DNA of 64,000 nucleotides from Massilia violaceinigra (GTDB lineage: Bacteria; Pseudomonadota; Gammaproteobacteria; Burkholderiales; Burkholderiaceae_D), in the NCBI RefSeq assembly GCF_002752675.1, contig NZ_CP024608.1:1674001-1738000 (forward strand), written 5' to 3'. A program made the translations under genes and the position numbers. Below the pieces are notes generated by a model that did no database searches, was not told the origin of the DNA, and saw nothing but the letters and a program-made list of their open reading frames with translations. This document shows, in pieces, positions 17,573 to 26,261 of this stretch. Every line of letters begins with the position of its first letter. Position 1 is the first letter of the stretch.

Positions 17573-18181
17573 TTATCTGAAGATCCCATTGATCCGCGCG
17601 CGCAGTACCGGCACCAGATCCTGCTCGAACCACGGATTGCGCTGCAGCCAGGGCGTGTTGCGCGGCGACGGATGCGGCAGGGGGAAATACGCCGGTGCCA
17701 CATCGCGCCATGCCTGGACTGTCCCGGTTAGCGATGGCTTGCGGAGGGGACCCAGAAAGTGCCGCTGGGCGTGCGCGCCGATCAGCAACGTCAGTTCGAT
17801 ATCCGGCAATTTGGCCAGCAACTGGTCCGGCCAGAGATCGGCGCATTCGGTGCGCGGCGGCAGGTCTCCACCCTTGCCCCGCCCGGGGTAGCAATACCCC
17901 ATCGGGATGATCGCGAAGCGCGTGGGATCGTAGAATGCCTTCGCATCCACACCCATCCATTCGCGTAACCTGGTCCCGCTGGCGTCATCCCACGGGATGC
18001 CCGATGCGTGCACGCGGGAGCCGGGTGCCTGTCCGATAATCAGCACGCGCGCGCCTTCGCCGACCTGCACGATGGGGCGCGGACCTTTGGGCAGATGGGC
18101 TTCGCAGGCACGGCACGCGCGCACGTCGGACAGCAGGCTGTCCAGATCCGGATAGTGCTTGAGGGTTGCGATGTCAGTCAT
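17573..18181 (-). CDS. Uracil-DNA glycosylase family protein
   Basis: A 202-residue protein of the uracil-DNA glycosylase superfamily. An N-terminal Cys pair (CRACEAHLP) precedes VLIIGQAPGSRVHASG, the nucleotide-binding motif; further on are IIPMGYCYPG, a GDLPPR turn and the C-terminal HPSPRN (the HPS motif that closes the uracil pocket). The CxxC arrangement resembles groups 4/5 but the full four-Cys cluster is not evident. Predicted to excise uracil or a related base lesion. Start MTDIATL removes an N-terminal extension with no conservation. Confidence 0.85.
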   Translation of the reverse strand: MTDIATLKHYPDLDSLLSDVRACRACEAHLPKGPRPIVQVGEGARVLIIGQAPGSRVHASGIPWDDASGTRLREWMGVDAKAFYDPTRFAIIPMGYCYPGRGKGGDLPPRTECADLWPDQLLAKLPDIELTLLIGAHAQRHFLGPLRKPSLTGTVQAWRDVAPAYFPLPHPSPRNTPWLQRNPWFEQDLVPVLRARINGIFR

Positions 18182-18379
18182 CCGCGTTGGGGATTGTGGC
18201 GCGAGCGTGGAACCGTGCGCACATCGAGAAACGCATCCAGCGGCCGGTTGGAGTGACCGATCGTACAAACGATGATGTCGGTTGGCGCGGCGGGACGAAC
18301 TTTGCTTGGCTTTTCCACGAGTGTGCAAAAAATAATTGCTTGCTGTCAGGGATGGCGTAAATTACTGCATTCGATGGTA

Positions 18380-18397
18380 GCACCGCCTTTGCGGTGC
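18380..18397 (-). terminator. Hairpin downstream of the unknown 310-residue gene
   Basis: GCACCGC (18380-18386) and GCGGTGC (18391-18397) form a perfect seven-pair stem with a CTTT loop, 24 bases beyond the stop of the minus-strand gene at 18422. No U tract follows, so termination strength is uncertain. Confidence 0.35.
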
Positions 18398-18421
18398 ACG
18401 ATTGGCCGGGACGGCAGACCT

Positions 18422-19354
18422 TCAGAGATCGTCCATATCGATGATCGAAGGCAGCGCTTCGATCTCCAGATAATCGACTTGCGCGATCGACTGGCGCCAA
18501 TCGTCCAGATGCAGCGCAAGTAATGGCCGCAACGCTTCCTTGAACGCGCACCGGTTTTCCTCGGTGATCAACGGAGCTGCGAGCCTGTCGTCGAGCAGAA
18601 ACGATTCCGACCATCGCGCTTGCGGCGACCGGTCTCCCAGATCGGCGGGGAAGGCGCTTCCCGTATCCCATATCTTCCGGGTCAGACCGAGCCACAACAA
18701 TATTTGCGCGCGCCAGTGCGGATCGTCAATCGCAAAGATCGAGTCCACCCAACCCTTGATGTCACGAGGGTCGAGATACTTCAGGCAAAAGAACAGCGAT
18801 ACCGACAGGTCGCTGCAGACATCCCACCAACCCCACGTCTCGCGAGGCCTGGCGGGCGGGCCATTGAAAACATGGTCCAGGATCAGCCGGCCGTCCCGCC
18901 AGCGCGACGGCCCCATGATGACCTGTCCCAGCGTCTGCAACACCTCGTCATAGGTCCAATCGTGGATGCGGACCGGGTAATGGATAAAAAACGCCGTCGC
19001 CAGCATCTCTATGATGGGCCGCTGCGCTGGCGCTTGCTTTATCTCTATCAGCCTGGGGAGCAGGTAAGCGAACCAGTCATCCCATTCGTTCATATGGCCG
19101 AAGCTGGACGTCCCGCTGGCGATGTCCCACAGCGTCTCATTGATCTGACTGTCGGTGAGCTGCTCGACGGCCGTGGTGCGCAGATAGTCGTACATCTTGC
19201 GGTCACCACTCATGAACCATGCTTCGCCCATGAGTACCGATGGCTTGGGCGCCGCCTGGGCCATGCGCGCGAGCGCTTGCGGGTCGGGTCCCGTGCCGGG
19301 CTGCCATCTGAAGCCGGGGCTGGACGCCGGGAGGCGCTTGGAGCGCTTGCCCAC
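18422..19354 (-). CDS. Unrecognised cytoplasmic protein, Trp-rich
   Basis: A 310-residue protein I do not recognise. It is rich in Trp and Asp (ETWGWWDVCSD, HDWTYDEVLQTLG), has no signal peptide and no membrane helices, and appears largely helical. Repeated patterns of WxxxI/L and acidic turns suggest a helical-repeat scaffold but no catalytic motif is visible. It follows directly after the DUF5329 gene on the minus strand with no gap, so the two are probably co-transcribed and may act together. Codon usage is somewhat less GC3-rich than neighbours, hinting at later acquisition (visual impression only). Confidence 0.65.
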   Translation of the reverse strand: MGKRSKRLPASSPGFRWQPGTGPDPQALARMAQAAPKPSVLMGEAWFMSGDRKMYDYLRTTAVEQLTDSQINETLWDIASGTSSFGHMNEWDDWFAYLLPRLIEIKQAPAQRPIIEMLATAFFIHYPVRIHDWTYDEVLQTLGQVIMGPSRWRDGRLILDHVFNGPPARPRETWGWWDVCSDLSVSLFFCLKYLDPRDIKGWVDSIFAIDDPHWRAQILLWLGLTRKIWDTGSAFPADLGDRSPQARWSESFLLDDRLAAPLITEENRCAFKEALRPLLALHLDDWRQSIAQVDYLEIEALPSIIDMDDL

Positions 19355-19717
19355 TTACTTGCGCACGCGCGCCAGTTCGGCCTTGAGCCAGTCGGCGCTG
19401 TTGACGACCGCCGTGCCGGGGCAGCGCATCTGGTAAGGGTCGCCGCTCATGCTGCTGCCGGTCGCGCCACGCTCGATGAAGCTTTCGGTGTTGGTCAACA
19501 TCTTCTTCTTGTCGAGATAATCGTACTTCTTTTGCAGGTGCGCGCGCGCCGCCTTGGCGTCGTGCCAGCTGCCGTTGCGGTTGAACTGGCACTGCGATTT
19601 TTCGACCGCGTCGAGCAGGCGCGTGACTTCGGTGCGGGTGGCATCGGGGGCGGTGGCAAACGCCGTACCCGAGCTCCAAAGTGCCACGGCCAGCGTGGCA
19701 ATCAGTGTCTTTTTCAT
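19355..19717 (-). CDS. DUF5329-like small secreted protein
   Basis: Encodes 120 residues with a Sec signal peptide (MKKTLIATLAVALWSSGTAFA, cleaved after AFA; only a short part needed for recognition). The mature domain contains CQFNRNGSWHDAKAARAHL and MRCPG, matching the pattern of DUF5329 periplasmic proteins (E-x-LL-x-x-V-x-x-S-x-C-x-F-x-RNGxWxxxxxAxxHL). Two conserved Cys residues may form a disulfide. Function unknown. Lies between the corrinoid adenosyltransferase gene and the 310-residue unknown, same strand. Confidence 0.7.
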   Translation of the reverse strand: MKKTLIATLAVALWSSGTAFATAPDATRTEVTRLLDAVEKSQCQFNRNGSWHDAKAARAHLQKKYDYLDKKKMLTNTESFIERGATGSSMSGDPYQMRCPGTAVVNSADWLKAELARVRK

Positions 19718-19722
19718 GGAGG

Positions 19723-20277
19723 TTATCCTCGCTTGCGCTCATGTTGCCACAGCACGTCGCTGCCGCCCGCGAAGCGGTTCAACACGCGCGAGAGCACGAA
19801 CATCAGATCCGACAAGCGGTTCACGTATTGGCGCGGATGGTCGTTGATGGTCTCGGTTTTGCCGAGCGTGACGATGCTGCGCTCCGCGCGCCGGCACACC
19901 GTGCGGCATACGTGCGCAATCGACGCCGCGCGCGAGCCGGCCGGCAAAATGAAATCCTTCAGCGGCGGCAGGTCGGCATTGTATTTTTCGAGCAGGTCGT
20001 CCAGCCGCGCCACATGGTCGTCGGTGATCAAGGTGTAGCCGGGGATGCAGATCTCGCCGCCCAGGTCGAACAGGTCGTGCTGGATCGAGACCAGTTCCTC
20101 GCGCAGCTCGGCCGGCATGTCTTCGCACAGCAGCAGGCCGACGAAGGAATTGAGTTCGTCGACTTCGCCCAGGGTGTGCACGCGCACGCTGTCTTTTTCG
20201 GTGCGGCTGCCGTCACCCAGGCCGGTGGTGCCGTTGTCGCCGGTGCGGGTGGCGATTTTAGAAAGTCGGTTGCCCAT
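19723..20277 (-). CDS. Cob(I)yrinic acid a,c-diamide adenosyltransferase, PduO type
   Basis: A 184-residue ATP:corrinoid adenosyltransferase of the PduO/MMAB fold that makes adenosylcobalamin. The N-terminal ATP-binding TRTGDNGTTGLGDGSR is near-invariant in the family, and the helix CRTVCRRAERS plus YVNRLSDLMFVLSRVLN near the C-terminus carry the corrinoid and ATP contacts. Cytoplasmic. No other B12 genes are in the window, suggesting a role in salvaging corrinoids. Divergent from glcD with a 73-bp gap. Confidence 0.93.
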   Translation of the reverse strand: MGNRLSKIATRTGDNGTTGLGDGSRTEKDSVRVHTLGEVDELNSFVGLLLCEDMPAELREELVSIQHDLFDLGGEICIPGYTLITDDHVARLDDLLEKYNADLPPLKDFILPAGSRAASIAHVCRTVCRRAERSIVTLGKTETINDHPRQYVNRLSDLMFVLSRVLNRFAGGSDVLWQHERKRG

Positions 20278-20350
20278 GATTGTTTTCCGGTAGCTGAATC
20301 ATAATCAGGCAGGATACGACAAAAGCGGCGATAACGCATACAATCGATGC

Positions 20351-21832
20351 ATGTCCGCCTCCCTTCCCATTGATCCCGAACGCAGGCAGCAGGTCGCCCA
20401 GGCGCTGCTGGCAGTGCTGCCGGAACGCTGCGTGCTGTCCGACCCCGAAGACACCCGCCCTTACGAGTGCGACGGCCTGGCCGCCTACCGCCAGTTGCCG
20501 ATGATCGTCACCTTGCCCGACGACGAGGAGCAGGTACTGGCCATCCTCAACATTTGCCGGGAACTGAACGTGCCGATCGTGCCGCGCGGCGCCGGCACCG
20601 GCTTGTCGGGTGGAGCGCTGCCGATCGCCGACGGCGTGGTGCTGTCGACTGCGCGCATGAACCGCATCGTGCGCATGGACCCCTACGCGCGCCTGGCGGT
20701 GGTGCAGCCGGGCGTGCGCAACCTGGCCATTTCCGATGCAGCCGCGCCGCACGGCCTGTACTACGCGCCTGATCCGTCCTCGCAGATCGCCTGCACCATC
20801 GCCGGCAACGTGGCGGAAAATTCGGGCGGGGTGCACTGCCTCAAATACGGACTCACCGTGCATAACGTGCTGCGCGTGCGCGTGGCCACCATCGATGGCG
20901 ACATCATCGAACTTGGCGGCGAGGCGCTCGATGCACCGGGCCTGGACCTGCTGGCCGTGTTCATCGGCTCCGAGGGCATGCTGGGCATTGTCACCGAAGT
21001 GACGGTCAGGCTCATTCCCAAGCCGGCCACCGCGCGCGTGATCATGGCCTCGTTCGACAACGTTGTCACCGGCGGCAATGCGGTGGCCAGCGTGATCGCC
21101 GCCGGCATCATTCCGGCCGGGCTGGAGATGATGGACCAGACCTCCTCGCGCATGGTCGAACCGTTCGTGCGCGCCGGCTACGACACCGATGCCGCAGCAA
21201 TTCTGCTGTGCGAAGCGGACGGCACCCACCTGGAGGTGGACGAGGAAATCGAACGCATGTCGGCGGTACTGCAGGCTGCCGGCGCGAGCGCCATCGCCGT
21301 GTCGCAGAGCGAGGCCGAACGCCTGCGCTTCTGGTCGGGCCGCAAGAACGCCTTTCCCGCGGCGGGCCGCATTTCGCCCGACTACTACTGCATGGACGGC
21401 ACCATCCCGCGCAAGAACCTGGCGCAGGTGCTGACCGGGATCGCGCAGATGGAAGTCACCTACGGCCTGCGCTGCGCCAACGTGTTTCATGCCGGCGACG
21501 GCAACCTGCATCCGCTGATCCTGTTCGACGCCAACCAGCCGGGCGAATTCGATCGCGCCGAAGCGTTTGGCGCGGCCATCCTGGCGCTGTGCGTCGACGT
21601 GGGCGGCACCATCACCGGGGAGCATGGCGTGGGCATGGAGAAGATCAATTCGATGTGCGTGCAGTTCACGCGCGCCGAACTCGATGCCTTCTTCGCCGTC
21701 AAGCGCGCCTTCGATGCGCCGCACCTGCTCAATCCCGACAAGGCCATCCCCACGCTGAACCGCTGCGCCGAATTCGGCAAGATGCGCGTCAGTGGCGGCG
21801 TGCTGCCTTTCGCCGGCCTGCCGCGTTTCTGA
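20351..21832 (+). CDS. glcD: Glycolate oxidase FAD-binding subunit GlcD
   Basis: A 493-residue FAD-linked dehydrogenase of the PCMH/VAO family, catalytic subunit of membrane-associated glycolate dehydrogenase. The FAD-binding PRGAGTGLSGGALP sits near 81-94 and GSEGMLGIVTEVTV near 210. The C-terminal substrate domain has FHAGDGNLHPLI and GTITGEHGVGMEKI, both characteristic. It oxidises glycolate (or D-lactate) to glyoxylate, passing electrons to the quinone pool via GlcE/GlcF. The next gene, glcE, begins one base after its stop. Confidence 0.95.
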   Translation: MSASLPIDPERRQQVAQALLAVLPERCVLSDPEDTRPYECDGLAAYRQLPMIVTLPDDEEQVLAILNICRELNVPIVPRGAGTGLSGGALPIADGVVLSTARMNRIVRMDPYARLAVVQPGVRNLAISDAAAPHGLYYAPDPSSQIACTIAGNVAENSGGVHCLKYGLTVHNVLRVRVATIDGDIIELGGEALDAPGLDLLAVFIGSEGMLGIVTEVTVRLIPKPATARVIMASFDNVVTGGNAVASVIAAGIIPAGLEMMDQTSSRMVEPFVRAGYDTDAAAILLCEADGTHLEVDEEIERMSAVLQAAGASAIAVSQSEAERLRFWSGRKNAFPAAGRISPDYYCMDGTIPRKNLAQVLTGIAQMEVTYGLRCANVFHAGDGNLHPLILFDANQPGEFDRAEAFGAAILALCVDVGGTITGEHGVGMEKINSMCVQFTRAELDAFFAVKRAFDAPHLLNPDKAIPTLNRCAEFGKMRVSGGVLPFAGLPRF

Positions 21833-21833
21833 C

Positions 21834-22901
21834 ATGGGAGACAACGTGCAGCAGATCGAACAATTCAGGGAACAGGTGCTCGCGGCGGCACGCGATGGCC
21901 GCACCCTGCGCATTTGCGGTGGCGGCACCAAGGACTGGTACGGCCAGGCCAGCGATGGCGACATTCTCGACACGCGCGGTTTCAGCGGCATTGTCGACTA
22001 CGAGCCGACGGAGCTGGTCATCACCGCGCGCTGCGGCACGCCGCTGGCCGAGATCGAGGCGGCGCTGGCCGAACGTAAGCAGATGCTGGCATTCGAGCCG
22101 CCGCACTTCGGCGCAGGGGCCACCATCGGCGGCGTGGTCGCCAGCGGCCTGTCCGGCCCGCGCCGCGCCAGCAGCGGTGCGCTGCGCGACTTCGTGCTCG
22201 GCGCCGTTCTCATGGACGGCAAGGGCGAGGTGCTTACCTTCGGCGGCCAGGTGATGAAGAATGTGGCCGGCTACGACGTTTCGCGCCTGCTGGCCGGTTC
22301 CATGGGCACGCTGGGGCTGATGCTGCAGCATTCCATCAAGGTGCTGCCGCGCGCGCTGTGCGACATCACCTTGCGCTTTGCAATGGACGAAATCGAAGCG
22401 CTGCGGCGCCTGAACGAATGGGCCGGCCTGCCGCTGCCGATATCGGCCAGCTGCTGGCACGCCGGCGTGCTTACCTTGCGCCTGTCGGGCGCGCAGGCGG
22501 CAGTCGTTGCTGCCGCGCGCACGCTGGACGGGCAGCCGGTCGATGACGGCCCCGCCTTCTGGGCTGCGCTGCGCGAGCAGCAGCATGCGTTCTTCGATGG
22601 CGACGCCAGCCTGTGGCGCCTGTCGGTGCCGTCGGCCACGGGCGCCATCATTCTGCGTGGCGCCCAGCTGATCGAGTGGGGCGGCGCGCAGCGCTGGCTC
22701 AAGGTCGATGCCGATGCGGCAATGGCGCACAATATTCGGCGCGCGGTGACGGCGGTGGGCGGCCATGCGACCCTGTTCCGGGGCGGCGACAAGCGCATCG
22801 GCGTGTTCCAGCCGCTGGCGCCCGGCGTCGCCAGGATTCATCAACGCCTGAAGGCGGCCTTCGATCCGTCGCAGGTTTTCAATCCCGGACGGATGTACTG
22901 A
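21834..22901 (+). CDS. glcE: Glycolate oxidase subunit GlcE
   Basis: A 355-residue second FAD-binding subunit of glycolate dehydrogenase. It shares the PCMH fold with GlcD (ICGGGTKDWYG, TIGGVVASGLSGPRR, VMKNVAGYDVSRL near 137-150). The last motif is diagnostic for GlcE. The start MGDNVQQ directly follows the glcD stop, and its stop shares bases with the glcF start (TGATG), so the three subunits are translationally coupled. GlcE is shorter than GlcD and lacks the HGVGMEK segment. Confidence 0.94.
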   Translation: MGDNVQQIEQFREQVLAAARDGRTLRICGGGTKDWYGQASDGDILDTRGFSGIVDYEPTELVITARCGTPLAEIEAALAERKQMLAFEPPHFGAGATIGGVVASGLSGPRRASSGALRDFVLGAVLMDGKGEVLTFGGQVMKNVAGYDVSRLLAGSMGTLGLMLQHSIKVLPRALCDITLRFAMDEIEALRRLNEWAGLPLPISASCWHAGVLTLRLSGAQAAVVAAARTLDGQPVDDGPAFWAALREQQHAFFDGDASLWRLSVPSATGAIILRGAQLIEWGGAQRWLKVDADAAMAHNIRRAVTAVGGHATLFRGGDKRIGVFQPLAPGVARIHQRLKAAFDPSQVFNPGRMY

Positions 22902-24127
22902 TGCAAACCAACCTCGCCGATTTCATCAAGGGTACGCCTGACGGCGACGAAGCCGAAGCGATCCTGCGCGCCTGCGTTCATTGCGGCTTCTGCACCGCCA
23001 CCTGTCCCACTTACCAGCTGCTGGGCGACGAACTCGACGGCCCGCGCGGACGCATCTACCTGATCAAGCAGCTGCTGGAAGGTGCGCCCGTCACCGTCAA
23101 GACCCAGACCCACCTGGACCGCTGCCTGACTTGCCGCAACTGCGAGACGACTTGCCCGTCGGGCGTGCGCTATGGGCGCTTGGCCGACATCGGCCGCCGG
23201 GTGGTCGAAGAGCGCGTCCAGCGTCCGCTCGGTGAACGCATCAAGCGTGCGGTGCTCAAGGAAGCGCTGCCGCGCGCGTGGATCTTCAGGCCGGCGTTCA
23301 GGGCGGGGCAGCTGTTGCGGCCACTGCTTTCGCCGGCGCTGCAGGACAAGCTGCCCAGGACGCGCAGCGCAGGCCACTGGCCGGCGCGGGAACATGCGCG
23401 CAAGATGCTGGTGCTGCAAGGCTGCGTGCAAAGCACCATGGCGCCCGGTATCAACGCCGCCACGGCGCGCGTGCTCGACGCCTTTGGCGTGCAGCTGCTG
23501 GCCGCGCCCAAGGCGGGCTGCTGCGGCGCGTTGCGCTACCATCTGAACGACCAGGAAGGCGGCCTCGATGACATGCGCCGCAATGTCGACGCCTGGTGGC
23601 CGCTGGTCGAGGGCGGGCATATCGAGGCGATTGTGATGACTGCATCGGGCTGCGGCGTCACGGTCAAGGAATACGGGCACCTGCTGGCGCACGACAGCGC
23701 CTACGCCGCCAAGGCCGCGCGCATTGCGATGCTAACGCGCGACCTGAGTGAAATCATGCCGCAGTTCGAGGCCGAACTGGGAGCGAAGCTGAAGGGGAAA
23801 GAGACGAAGCGGGTGGCGTTCCATCCGCCTTGCACCCTGCAGCACGGACAGCAGATCCGTGGCAAGGTGGAAGGGGTGTTGCGTGCTGCCGGCGTCGATG
23901 TGACGCTGTGCGCCGACAGCCATCTGTGCTGCGGTTCGGCCGGCACCTACTCGGTGCTGCAGCCTGCGCTGGCTACTGAACTACGGGACCGCAAGCTGGC
24001 CAGTTTGCAGGCCACCAACCCGGAGGTGATTGTGTCGGCCAATATCGGCTGCCAGACTCACCTTCAATCAGGTACGGAGACGCCGGTTGCGCACTGGATC
24101 GAGTTGATCGATCAGGCGCTGGCCTGA
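22901..24127 (+). CDS. glcF: Glycolate oxidase iron-sulfur subunit GlcF
   Basis: A 408-residue electron-transfer subunit. Two [4Fe-4S] motifs are intact: Cys25, 28, 31, 35 (CVHCGFCTATCP) and Cys75, 78, 81, 85 (CLTCRNCETTCP). Two CCG domains follow (GCCGALRYH and CCGSAGTYS), as in heterodisulfide-reductase-type subunits. It passes electrons from GlcDE to quinone at the inner membrane. The start overlaps the glcE stop. No glcG, glcB or glcC regulator is adjacent, so regulation is not evident from the sequence. Confidence 0.95.
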   Translation: MQTNLADFIKGTPDGDEAEAILRACVHCGFCTATCPTYQLLGDELDGPRGRIYLIKQLLEGAPVTVKTQTHLDRCLTCRNCETTCPSGVRYGRLADIGRRVVEERVQRPLGERIKRAVLKEALPRAWIFRPAFRAGQLLRPLLSPALQDKLPRTRSAGHWPAREHARKMLVLQGCVQSTMAPGINAATARVLDAFGVQLLAAPKAGCCGALRYHLNDQEGGLDDMRRNVDAWWPLVEGGHIEAIVMTASGCGVTVKEYGHLLAHDSAYAAKAARIAMLTRDLSEIMPQFEAELGAKLKGKETKRVAFHPPCTLQHGQQIRGKVEGVLRAAGVDVTLCADSHLCCGSAGTYSVLQPALATELRDRKLASLQATNPEVIVSANIGCQTHLQSGTETPVAHWIELIDQALA

Positions 24128-24129
24128 GA

Positions 24130-24351
24130 TTACGCGGCCAGTTTCGCTTTTTCTGCCGCGCTCAGGCGCTTGCCGGTGACGACGATGGTGGTCATGTCGG
24201 CCTTGACGTCGGCGTCGGCCTTGGCGGCAGCGGCCGGCGAAGTCGGTGCGGCGGTGCGGGCGCGCGGTGCTTCAGCGGAGGCCATGGCGGTGACAAAGGT
24301 CAGTGCAACTGCGGCGATGACGACGGCTTCCATGTTCTTCACGATGTTCAT
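24130..24351 (-). CDS. Small exported protein of unknown function
   Basis: Encodes 73 residues with a Sec-type signal peptide ending around ASA (residue 26), followed by an Ala/Asp-rich spacer and a charged C-terminus TTIVVTGKRLSAAEKAKLAA. No family recognised. It converges with glcF with only two bases between stops. Upstream is an AT-rich 270-bp region likely to include its promoter. Similar short signal-bearing proteins are common in Oxalobacteraceae but unassigned. Confidence 0.6.
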   Translation of the reverse strand: MNIVKNMEAVVIAAVALTFVTAMASAEAPRARTAAPTSPAAAAKADADVKADMTTIVVTGKRLSAAEKAKLAA

Positions 24352-24620
24352 ATCGATCCTTTTTCAATGTGTTTGTTTGGTATGTACACATTATGCGGCA
24401 TCGCAACATATAACTCCAATTTCAAATTAGAATGTTCGTCATTCACATTTTGAATGATGTAAGCACATTATTTGATGAAGGTTATTTGGTTTGTGAATGC
24501 TGGTGCGAGCAATCGCCGTCGTTTCAGCCAATGGCAGGATCGACGGGGATGAGGAAGCGGGGAGGGCGCGACGGAGGGGACGGGAACGACGGGGACCAGA
24601 ACAGGCGGACGGCGTAACCG

Positions 24621-25112
24621 TCAGCCCTTATCGGCGAGCAGCTTCTCGATATCCTCGACCAGCTCTTCGGGCTTGGTCATTGGCGCGTAGCGTTTGTACA
24701 CGCTGCCGTCTTTCCCGATCAGGAATTTGGTGAAGTTCCACTTGATCCGCTCGGTCCCCAGCAAGCCGGGCGCCGCCTTCTTCAAGTGCTGGAACAGCGG
24801 ATGCGCGTTATCGCCATTGACATCGATCTTGGCGAACAGCGGAAACGTGACGCCGTAGTTCTTCTCGCAGAACGCGCCGATCTCGCTTTCGCTGCCCGGC
24901 TCCTGTCCGCCGAACTGATTGCATGGAAAACCGAGCACCGCCACGCCCTTGTTCCTGAACTGCTGGTACACGACTTCAAGGCCCTTGTACTGCGGCGTGT
25001 AGCCGCACGCGCTGGCCGTGTTCACGACCAGCACAACCTGGCCCTTGTACATGGCCAGGTCCACCGGCGTGCCCGAAATATCAGCCGCCTTGAAATCGAG
25101 TGCGCTCGTCAC
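24621..25112 (-). CDS. Glutathione peroxidase, Cys type
   Basis: A 163-residue thiol peroxidase of the GPx/BtuE family. Peroxidatic Cys36 lies in NTASACGYTPQY; the catalytic tetrad partners Gln70 (NQFGGQEPG) and the WNF motif (KWNFTKFLIG) are present. Cys64 and Cys82 are candidates for the resolving residue, suggesting a thioredoxin-dependent atypical 2-Cys cycle as in other bacterial GPx. It acts in the cytoplasm on H2O2 and lipid peroxides. Its start overlaps the pilU stop by four bases, an unusual coupling with a motility gene. Confidence 0.93.
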   Translation of the reverse strand: MTSALDFKAADISGTPVDLAMYKGQVVLVVNTASACGYTPQYKGLEVVYQQFRNKGVAVLGFPCNQFGGQEPGSESEIGAFCEKNYGVTFPLFAKIDVNGDNAHPLFQHLKKAAPGLLGTERIKWNFTKFLIGKDGSVYKRYAPMTKPEELVEDIEKLLADKG

Positions 25113-26245
25113 ACGATACCCAGATGCTCGGTGCCGTGCGAGAGGTCGCGGTTCTTGGCTTCCTTGCCGTTCAACTTGATGTTCAGGCGCAGGTCATTGA
25201 CCGAGTCGGCGTTGCGCAGCGCGTCTTCGTAGGTGATCTTGTCCAATTCGTGCAGGTCGAACAGCGCCTGGTCGAAGGTCTGCATGCCCAGTTCGCGCGA
25301 CTTCTTCATGATCTCCTTGATCTCGTGCACATCGCCCTTGAAGATCAGGTCCGAAATGAGCGGGGAGTTGAGCATGATTTCGATCGCCACGCAGCGGCCC
25401 TTGGCTTCCTTCATCGGAATCAGGCGCTGCGACACCATGCCCTTCAAGTTCAGCGACAAGTCCATCAGCAGCTGCTGGCGGCGTTCTTCGGGGAAGAAGT
25501 TGATGATGCGGTCGAGCGCCTGGTTGGCGCTGTTGGCGTGCAGGGTGGCCATGCACAGGTGACCGGTTTCGGCGAAGGCAATCGCGTGTTCCATCGTTTC
25601 GCGGTCGCGGATCTCGCCGATCTGGATCACGTCCGGCGCCTGGCGCAGCGAGTTTTTCAGCGCGACTTCAAACGACTCGGTATCGACACCCACTTCGCGC
25701 TGCGTGATCACGCAGTTCTTGTGCGGGTGAACGTATTCGACCGGGTCTTCGATCGTGATGATATGCCCGTAGCTGTTTTCGTTGCGGTGCCCGACCATGG
25801 CCGCCAGCGTCGTCGATTTACCCGAACCGGTCGCGCCGACCATGATCACCAGGCCACGCTTGGTCATCACGATCTCTTTCAGGATTTCCGGCAGGCCCAG
25901 GTCGTCCAGGCGCGGAATGGCGGTGGTGATGGTACGCAGCACCATGCCGACAGAACTCATCTGGATGAAGGCCGACACCCGGAACCGTCCCAGGTCGCCC
26001 GGACTGATCGCGAAGTTCGACTCCTTGGTCAGCTCGAAGCCGGCGGTCTGCTTGTCGTTCATGATCGCACGGGCCAGGTCGGCGGTGTGCGATGGCGTGA
26101 GCGCCTGGCTCGACACCGGGGTGATCTTGCCGTCGATCTTGATCGCCGGTGGAAAACCGGCCGTGATGAACAGGTCGGAGCCGCCCTTGCTGGTCATCAG
26201 ACGCAGAAGGTCGAACATGAATTTTGAGGCCTGGTCGCGTTCCAT
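25109..26245 (-). CDS. pilU: Type IV pilus retraction ATPase PilU
   Basis: A 378-residue hexameric ATPase of the PilT/GspE family. Walker A GATGSGKST lies at 137-145; the Asp box and Walker B (RQAPDVIQIGEIRDRETM) and His box (CMATLHANS) follow. The extended C-terminus and the N-terminal GGSDLFITAGFPP are typical of PilU. It drives pilus retraction together with PilT at the cytoplasmic base of the machine. Located 16 bases after pilT and coupled to the glutathione peroxidase gene. Confidence 0.93.
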   Translation of the reverse strand: MERDQASKFMFDLLRLMTSKGGSDLFITAGFPPAIKIDGKITPVSSQALTPSHTADLARAIMNDKQTAGFELTKESNFAISPGDLGRFRVSAFIQMSSVGMVLRTITTAIPRLDDLGLPEILKEIVMTKRGLVIMVGATGSGKSTTLAAMVGHRNENSYGHIITIEDPVEYVHPHKNCVITQREVGVDTESFEVALKNSLRQAPDVIQIGEIRDRETMEHAIAFAETGHLCMATLHANSANQALDRIINFFPEERRQQLLMDLSLNLKGMVSQRLIPMKEAKGRCVAIEIMLNSPLISDLIFKGDVHEIKEIMKKSRELGMQTFDQALFDLHELDKITYEDALRNADSVNDLRLNIKLNGKEAKNRDLSHGTEHLGIV

Positions 26246-26261
26246 TAATGTGTCCTAAAAA

